Assembly: GCA_038329865.1 (NCBI GenBank)
Contig: JBBQNK010000024.1
Location: forward strand, 1-64,000
DNA: 64,000 bases
Origin: JANMES01 sp038329865
Lineage (GTDB): Bacteria > Planctomycetota > Phycisphaerae > Tepidisphaerales > Tepidisphaeraceae
Reading direction: 5' to 3'
Positions 58,927 to 64,000 of this stretch are shown here, one piece after another (position 1 is the stretch's first letter; each line of letters begins with the position of its first letter). A program made the translations under genes and the position numbers. The notes beneath the pieces were generated by a model. The model ran no database searches and was not told the origin of the DNA. It was given only the letters and a program-made list of their open reading frames with translations.

Positions 58927-60120
58927 TTACTTAATCTCACTCACCTTCACCGCCGCCCGGTTCTTCGCTGCGAGCATGGACGCCGCCAGCACGCATTGCG
59001 TCTTCCACGCGTCGTCGAAATTCGCCAGCGGCACGGTCGGCTTTTTGCCGGCCAGCGCCTGCAGGATGTCGTACGCCTGGTTGATGAACGTGTGCTCATA
59101 CCCGCCCGGGTGCGCGGCAGGCCACCAGGCGTTGGCGTAGGGATGAGCGCCGGGGACGCTGGCGGGGATGTGCTGCCAGCCCTGCACCTTGATGGGCAGC
59201 GTGGCGTCGTAGTAGTTGAGGTAGTTGAGGTCTTCGAAGTTGAACATCAGCGAGCCCTTCTCGCCGTTGATCTCCAGGCCGTTCTTGTTGTGGTTGCCGG
59301 TGGCGAATCTCGTGGACTCGAACGTGCCGATCGCGCCGCTCTTCATGCGGGCGAGGAAGAGGACCGCGTCATCAACAGTGACTTTCCCCTTCTTCCCGCC
59401 GCCCTTGGCGCCGCTGGCGATGCCGGGGCCGGATTGGCCGGTGAGGATCGTGCGCTCCTTCACGAACGTCTTGCTGATCGCGCCGGTGATTTCTTCGAAC
59501 TCGTCGCCGGTGATGAAGCGGGCCATATCGATAATGTGTGCGCCCAGGTCGCCGTGCGAGCCAGAGCCGGCCGCCTTCTCGTCGAACCTCCAGATCAGCG
59601 GCACGCTCGGGTGCGCCCACCCCTGCAGGTAGTACGCGCGGATGTGATACACCCGCCCGATCCGCCCTTCCTTCACCAACTGATGCGCCAGCGCCACGGC
59701 CGGCACGCGGCGGTAGCTGTAGCTGACAAACGTCTGGCACTTCTTCGCTTTCTTCGCGGCCGCCACCATCTCCCGCGCGTCATCCAGCGACGCCGCTAGC
59801 GGCTTCTCGCACAGAACGTGCTTGCCGGCTTCCAGCGCGGCGATCGTCATGTCCTTGTGCTGATTGTTCGGCGTGCCGACGTCTACGAGGTCGATCTCCG
59901 GATCGGTGACCGCCGCCTGCCAATCAGTGGATGATTTCAGCCAGCCCCAACGGTCCGCGAACGCCTTGAGGTCCGTCGCGTTGCGCCCGACGACGGTGTG
60001 CATGATCGGATGCTTCGTCACGTCGAAAAATTTATCGACCTTGAGATACGCATTGCTATGCGCCCGGCCCATGAAGCGGTAGCCGATCATGCAGACATTG
60101 ACGTTCGAACTCTTGGCCAT
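58927..60120 (-). CDS. Gfo/Idh/MocA-family oxidoreductase, second member
   Basis: The 397-residue protein starts SNVNVCMIGYRFMGRAHSNA, the Rossmann glycine region of one clade, followed by HVLCEKPLAASLDDAREMV and FVSYSYRRVPAVALAHQLV. GSHGDLGAHIIDMARFITG holds the catalytic histidine position. KNGLEINGEKGSLMFNFEDL and AWWPAAHPGGYEHTF are C-terminal features. It is more distant from the 57126 product than a simple duplicate. The substrate, probably a sugar or inositol, is unknown. Confidence 0.92.
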   Translation of the reverse strand: MAKSSNVNVCMIGYRFMGRAHSNAYLKVDKFFDVTKHPIMHTVVGRNATDLKAFADRWGWLKSSTDWQAAVTDPEIDLVDVGTPNNQHKDMTIAALEAGKHVLCEKPLAASLDDAREMVAAAKKAKKCQTFVSYSYRRVPAVALAHQLVKEGRIGRVYHIRAYYLQGWAHPSVPLIWRFDEKAAGSGSHGDLGAHIIDMARFITGDEFEEITGAISKTFVKERTILTGQSGPGIASGAKGGGKKGKVTVDDAVLFLARMKSGAIGTFESTRFATGNHNKNGLEINGEKGSLMFNFEDLNYLNYYDATLPIKVQGWQHIPASVPGAHPYANAWWPAAHPGGYEHTFINQAYDILQALAGKKPTVPLANFDDAWKTQCVLAASMLAAKNRAAVKVSEIK

Positions 60121-60381
60121 GCGAACCCTCCACGGATTTTTGAAAAAAGTGTGGCGGCAATTTAACAGCGGGTGCGAAGGTTGGAAAGCGACGACGGATT
60201 GCGAAGTGAAGTGAGGCGGATTATTTCAGTTATTTAAACGATCGGACGATCCTGGACAATTTTTGGACGATCGTAATTCCAGTCATCGCTCAGCAAAGCC
60301 TTGCCGGCCGGACAGAGCGCTTGCGAAGGCAAAGGCCGTTTCGACCAGGTGATTAAAATAGCGTATCATTCCCCGCTCACC

Positions 60382-61521
60382 ATGAAAATCGTCCTCGCCC
60401 CCGACAAATTCAAAGGCTGTCTCACCGCGTCGCAGGTGGCTGACGCGATGGCGCTCGGAGTGCGGGCGGCAAAGCCGGACGCGACGATCGACGCCTGCCC
60501 AATCGCCGACGGCGGCGAGGGTTTCGTGGAGACGATGATCCGCGCCACGGGTGGCCGGCTGGAGACGCGGCGCGTCACCGGGCCGCTGCCGGAGATGAAA
60601 GTGGATGCGGTCTTCGGGCTGCTACCGGCTGAAGCCGGCAGACCGCCGACGGCGGTGATCGAGATGGCGGCGGCGGCGGGGTTGGCTCAGCTCTCGCCCG
60701 GCGAACGAAATCCGATGAACACCACCACCTTCGGCGTGGGCGAATTGATGCGGGCGGCAATCGAGCTCGGCTGCCGACGGATCCTGCTCGGCATCGGCGG
60801 GAGCGCGACAGTCGACGGCGGCATCGGCTGCGCGCAGGCTACCGGCCACACGATCGTGCTGGCGGACGGCGAGCCGGTTTCTCCGTCCGAGCCGCTAGTC
60901 GGCGCGGATCTGGAGCGCGTCGTGCTCATCAAACGTCACCGCGGCGAAATCACCGACGGCGTGGAGATCATCACCGCGTGCGACGTGACCAACCCGCTGG
61001 CCGGCCCCAACGGCGCGGCGCCGATCTTCGGCCCGCAGAAAGGTGCGACGCCAGAGCAAGTCGAACAACTCGACCGCTGGCTGCGCGAGCTGGCCGTCCG
61101 CTGCGGCAAGCAGGCCGAGGCCGATACGCCCGGCGCCGGCGCCGCCGGCGGGCTCGGATTCGGCCTTCTCGCGTTTTTCGGCGCGAAACTGCAGAGCGGA
61201 ATCGACGTCGTCTTGAACGCTACGAACTTAAAGCAACGCCTCGCCGGGGCCGATCTCTGCATCACCGGCGAAGGCCGGCTCGACTCGCAAAGCATCGACG
61301 GCAAAGCCGTCGGCGGCGTCGCGAAACTCTGCGGAGAACTGAAGATTCCGTGCGTCGCGATCGCGGGATCGGTGCAGGACAAGATCGATTTTGCGGCGAT
61401 TGGATTGTGTGGCGCTGCAGGAATTCGAACGCCGGAGATGACGCTGGACTATGCGATGACAAATGCGCATGGGCTGATCGAAGAGGCGACAAAGCGTTTC
61501 GTGCAATGGCGAGATTTTTGA
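60382..61521 (+). CDS. glxK: Glycerate 2-kinase (GlxK type)
   Basis: The enzyme phosphorylates glycerate. The ATG at 60382 opens MKIVLAPDKFKGCLTASQVA, which matches GlxK (D.FKG.(L)(S/T)). IDACPIADGGEGFVETMI, LLGIGGSATVDGGIGCAQA, and KGATPEQVEQLDRWLRELA also fit, as does GAGAAGGLGFGLLAFFGAKL. The length of 379 residues is typical. At 60624-60641 a GCCGGCTGAAGCCGGC-type palindrome lies within the coding sequence, adding the LPAEAG segment. It sits alone, with a palindrome-flanked transposase gene downstream. Confidence 0.93.
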   Translation: MKIVLAPDKFKGCLTASQVADAMALGVRAAKPDATIDACPIADGGEGFVETMIRATGGRLETRRVTGPLPEMKVDAVFGLLPAEAGRPPTAVIEMAAAAGLAQLSPGERNPMNTTTFGVGELMRAAIELGCRRILLGIGGSATVDGGIGCAQATGHTIVLADGEPVSPSEPLVGADLERVVLIKRHRGEITDGVEIITACDVTNPLAGPNGAAPIFGPQKGATPEQVEQLDRWLRELAVRCGKQAEADTPGAGAAGGLGFGLLAFFGAKLQSGIDVVLNATNLKQRLAGADLCITGEGRLDSQSIDGKAVGGVAKLCGELKIPCVAIAGSVQDKIDFAAIGLCGAAGIRTPEMTLDYAMTNAHGLIEEATKRFVQWRDF

Positions 61522-61535
61522 CTTGGGAGCTTGCC

Positions 61536-61555
61536 CCCGGGTGTGATCACCCGGG
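61536..61555. repeat. Palindrome upstream of the RAYT-like gene
   Basis: CCCGGGTG-TGAT-CACCCGGG, with an 8-bp stem and 4-nt loop. Same layout as the palindrome after the gene (62070-62091). Confidence 0.85.
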
Positions 61556-61571
61556 TCTAAATGGGGTGGCA

Positions 61572-62069
61572 ATGAGTACTTTGGCGATCATGTACACGAT
61601 CACAACGTACGGCGTGTGGCTCCAAGGCGATTCGCGCGGATGGGTGAAAAATGGGATTGTGTTCCCGGTCAATCCGCCTCTGCAAGCGCGCAACCGGGCG
61701 ATCATGAAGCATCCTCCATTCTACTTTGACAAGCAGATTCGACCTGAGGTTGGCTCAGCGATGTGTGAGGCGCTCACTTCGCGACTGGGCATCGTCGTAC
61801 TCGCGATGTGCGTGCAAGCCTGGCACTCGCATTTCGTCACCGCCGCGACGCGCGATGGCGTTGAGGAGGTGGTGAAGTGCGCGAAGGACGCGGTACGTTG
61901 GAAACTCCTCCTCGATCGTCCCATCTGGGGCGACGGATACGACAAGCGGTTCTGCTTCGACAACGATTCAGTACGAACCCGCATCCGCTACGTCGAGCGA
62001 CACAATGAACGAGACGGCCTGCCCCAAAAACATTGGTCCTTCATCAAAAGTTACCGCGACGTCATTTAG
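61572..62069 (+). CDS. REP-associated tyrosine transposase-like (Y1_Tnp) protein
   Basis: The 165-residue protein has ITTYGVWLQGDSRGWVKNG at the start and HPPFYFDKQIRPEVG in the middle, matching RAYT/IS200-like transposases (G.WL.GD.RG; HPP..FD). QAWHSHFV holds a HxH pair in the place of the HUH motif, though the middle residue is serine. RIRYVERHNERDGLPQKHWS corresponds to the conserved C-terminal region. The tyrosine helix is not clear, so activity is uncertain. Palindromes with matching layout flank it (61536-61555 and 62070-62091). Its stop overlaps the clpB stop by 8 nt, tail to tail. Confidence 0.8.
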   Translation: MSTLAIMYTITTYGVWLQGDSRGWVKNGIVFPVNPPLQARNRAIMKHPPFYFDKQIRPEVGSAMCEALTSRLGIVVLAMCVQAWHSHFVTAATRDGVEEVVKCAKDAVRWKLLLDRPIWGDGYDKRFCFDNDSVRTRIRYVERHNERDGLPQKHWSFIKSYRDVI

Positions 62070-64000
62070 CCCGCGGTGATAACACCGCGGGTTCGCCTGC
62101 GCTCGCAGGAGTATTTTTGAACGTGAACTCCTGCTTCCCTTCATCCACTTCAATACTGATCGTATCGCCGTCGACGAAATCGCCGCGGAGGATGCTCGAC
62201 GCCAGCGGGTTTTCGATCCGCTGCTGGATGACGCGCTTCAGCGGGCGGGCGCCGTACGACGGATCGTACCCCTCGTCCGCCAAAAGCTTGCTGGCTGCGG
62301 GGGAGAGCTTGAGCGACAGGCCGCGGGCGGCCAAGCGTTTGCGGAGGTGATCGAGCTGCACGTCGACGATTTTCGTCAGCTGATCCTTGCTCAGGGAGTG
62401 GAATAGGATCGTCTCATCAATGCGGTTGAGGAATTCCGGGCGGAAGTAATCCTTCAGCAGTTGCTTGACGGCCGCCTCCACTTCCCACTCGGGGGTTTCC
62501 TTAGTCGCGAGCTTCTGGATCTCGGCCGAGCCGATGTTGCTGGTCATGACGATGACGGTGTTCTTGAAGTTGACCGTGCGGCCCTGCCCGTCGGTGAGCC
62601 GCCCGTCGTCGAGCACCTGCAGGAGCACGTTGAAGACGTCGCGGTGTGCCTTCTCGATTTCGTCGAACAGGATCACGCTGTACGGCTTGCGGCGCACGGC
62701 CTCGGTCAGCCGGCCGCCCTCTTCGTAGCCGACGTAGCCGGGCGGTGCACCGATCAGGCGTGCCACGCTGTGCTGCTCCATGAACTCGCTCATGTCGATG
62801 CGGACCATGGCGGTGTCGTCGTCGAACAGAAATTCCGCGAGGGCTTTGCAAAGCTCGGTCTTGCCGACGCCTGTTGGCCCGAGGAAAAGGAAGCTGCCGA
62901 TCGGGCGATTCGGATCACCGAGCCCGGCGCGGTTGCGGCGGACGGCGTCGCTCACGGCGCGGACGGCATCCTGCTGGCCGATGACGCGAGCGCCTAAACG
63001 ATCTTCCATCTTCAGCAGCTTCTCGCGTTCGCCCTCGAGCATTCGCGAAACCGGCACGCCGGTCCACCGGCTGACGACTTCGGCGATCGCGTCCGGCGTC
63101 ACTTCGTCCTTCACCAGCGCGTTCCCGCCGGCGGCCATGTCGTGGGCTTTTTTCTCGGCATCGACGAGCTTCACTTTAAGATCGCGCATCTCGCCGTACT
63201 GGATTCGGGCGGCGGTCTCTAAATTCCCCTGTCGCTGCGCCTGTTCCAGTTCGATCTGCTTCTGGTCGATCGTCTGCTGCAGCTTTTTCACCGCATCCAT
63301 CAGGCCTTTTTCGCTCTCCCAACGCGTAGTGAAGTGCGTGTTGCGCTCCTGCAGGTCGGCCAGTTCTTTTTCCGCCTTTTGCAGTTGTTGTTTCGACGCG
63401 GGATCCTTCTCTTTGCGTAGCGCCTCGATCTCGATCTGCAACTGCATCATCCGCCGGCGAATTTCGTCGAGCTCGGCGGGCATGCTGTCGTTTTCGATGC
63501 GCAATCGCGACGCGGCTTCGTCGATCAGGTCGATCGCTTTGTCGGGCAGGAATCGGTCGGAGATGTACCGGTCGCTCAGCGTGGCGGCCGAGACGATGGC
63601 GCTGTCGGTGATACGCACGCCGTGGTGGGCTTCGTAGCGCGCCTTCAACCCTCGCAAAATCGCGATGGTGTCTTCGACGCTCGGCTCGCCGACCTGCACG
63701 GGCTGGAAGCGGCGTTCGAGGGCTGCGTCTTTCTCGATGTACTTGCGGTATTCGTCGAGCGTCGTCGCGCCGATGGTGCGCAGCTCGCCGCGAGCCAGCG
63801 CCGGCTTGAGCAGGTTGCCGGCGTCCATGCTTCCCTCGGCCTTGCCCGCGCCGACGACGGTGTGCAATTCGTCGATGAAGAGAATGATCGCCCCGTCGGC
63901 CTGCTGCACTTCCTTGATGACGGCCTTCAGTCGATCTTCAAACTCGCCGCGGTATTTCGCGCCGGCGATGAGCGCGCCCATGTCGAGGGCGATGATTTTT
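62062..64000 (-). CDS. clpB: ATP-dependent chaperone ClpB (5' end beyond the window)
   Basis: The open frame continues past the right edge (KIIALDMGALIAGAKYRGEF at the start). The remaining part of NBD1 includes AIILFIDELHTVVGAG (Walker B). The middle domain is a charged coiled coil (about 170-280), including RRRMMQLQIEIEALRKEKDP. NBD2 follows with FLGPTGVGKTELCKALA (Walker A), VRIDMSEFMEQHSVARLIGA and YSVILFDEIEKAH (Walker B). A C-terminal domain ends in SPRAK. ClpB disaggregates proteins with DnaK. The last codons read through the palindrome next to the RAYT-like gene, so its tail was altered by that insertion. Confidence 0.95.
   Translation of the reverse strand, partial: KIIALDMGALIAGAKYRGEFEDRLKAVIKEVQQADGAIILFIDELHTVVGAGKAEGSMDAGNLLKPALARGELRTIGATTLDEYRKYIEKDAALERRFQPVQVGEPSVEDTIAILRGLKARYEAHHGVRITDSAIVSAATLSDRYISDRFLPDKAIDLIDEAASRLRIENDSMPAELDEIRRRMMQLQIEIEALRKEKDPASKQQLQKAEKELADLQERNTHFTTRWESEKGLMDAVKKLQQTIDQKQIELEQAQRQGNLETAARIQYGEMRDLKVKLVDAEKKAHDMAAGGNALVKDEVTPDAIAEVVSRWTGVPVSRMLEGEREKLLKMEDRLGARVIGQQDAVRAVSDAVRRNRAGLGDPNRPIGSFLFLGPTGVGKTELCKALAEFLFDDDTAMVRIDMSEFMEQHSVARLIGAPPGYVGYEEGGRLTEAVRRKPYSVILFDEIEKAHRDVFNVLLQVLDDGRLTDGQGRTVNFKNTVIVMTSNIGSAEIQKLATKETPEWEVEAAVKQLLKDYFRPEFLNRIDETILFHSLSKDQLTKIVDVQLDHLRKRLAARGLSLKLSPAASKLLADEGYDPSYGARPLKRVIQQRIENPLASSILRGDFVDGDTISIEVDEGKQEFTFKNTPASAGEPAVLSPRAK
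62070..62091. repeat. Palindrome downstream of the RAYT-like gene, inside the clpB end
   Basis: CCCGCGGTG-ATAA-CACCGCGGG, with a 9-bp stem and 4-nt loop. It directly follows the TAG of the RAYT-like gene and encodes the last residues of ClpB. It could act as a two-way terminator. Confidence 0.88.

Noticed and set aside
60978..61571. Long in-frame extension upstream of the RAYT-like gene.
   Set aside because: It overlaps glxK in another frame, is arginine-rich and low in complexity, and lacks similarity. The ATG at 61572 lies just after the flanking palindrome.

Overview
The window is GC-rich bacterial chromosome, most likely from Planctomycetota, class Phycisphaerae, perhaps near Tepidisphaerales. 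This is inferred from gene content (DUF4159 and DUF4340 proteins, a MoxR/DUF58/BatA cluster, paired Gfo/Idh/MocA oxidoreductases, a 59-residue histone H1-like protein, an ECF sigma factor) and from the abundance of dispersed palindromes. It is a housekeeping region: no prophage, CRISPR array, tRNA or 16S/23S/5S gene was seen. Both ends cut a gene (mutL on the left, clpB on the right).

Layout. 1-5.9 kb: the end of mutL, a 590-bp gene-free stretch with conserved element E1, a RibD-like reductase, a secreted SGNH-like protein, a MetE-like gene broken by an in-frame TGA, and a large secreted protein. 6-16 kb (minus strand): phosphomannomutase, a BatA-like VWA protein, DUF58, a membrane pseudokinase, an esterase, MoxR, a membrane protein and an ECF sigma factor. 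16.1-17.9 kb: RNase P RNA, a YjfB-like protein and LexA. 18-27.6 kb (minus): a DUF4159 protein, SppA, QueF and a Gld-like ABC system (DUF4340, GldG-like, permease, ATPase). 27.7-33.7 kb: a lipoprotein, a DnaQ exonuclease fused to a WYL-like domain, a FabZ-like dehydratase, the histone-like protein, IlvE, a LolD-like ATPase, superoxide dismutase, DedA and Rrf2. 33.8-43.4 kb: DsbD, two tandem secreted paralogues, an alpha-glucan phosphorylase, an unknown protein and a second SppA. 43.7-56.7 kb: an FG-GAP protein, AcpS, two coupled GT-C-like membrane proteins, three GT2-type glycosyltransferases, inositol-phosphate synthase, a TlyA-like methyltransferase and an EamA transporter. 56.7-64 kb: a Rieske protein, two Gfo/Idh/MocA oxidoreductases, a lipoprotein, glycerate kinase, a RAYT-like transposase and clpB.

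Two non-coding signals stand out. First, an element of about 290-390 nt occurs twice, on opposite strands, at 735-1021 (E1) and 51140-51526 (E2). Both copies carry an identically spaced extended -10 promoter, a nearly invariant 26-nt block, an array of exactly 10-nt repeats ending in CCGTAC, and a conserved 3' tail. No open reading frame is shared between them, so this is the best candidate for an undescribed regulatory RNA or control element. Second, many intergenic gaps are filled by hairpins whose arms are tandem 7-mers or 8-mers. The unit sequence differs from hairpin to hairpin while the design stays the same. Such repeats also form the P12 helix of RNase P RNA, sit in frame in two membrane proteins, and a related palindrome supplies stop codons to flanking genes. 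A RAYT-like gene bracketed by palindromes is a possible mobiliser of part of this population.
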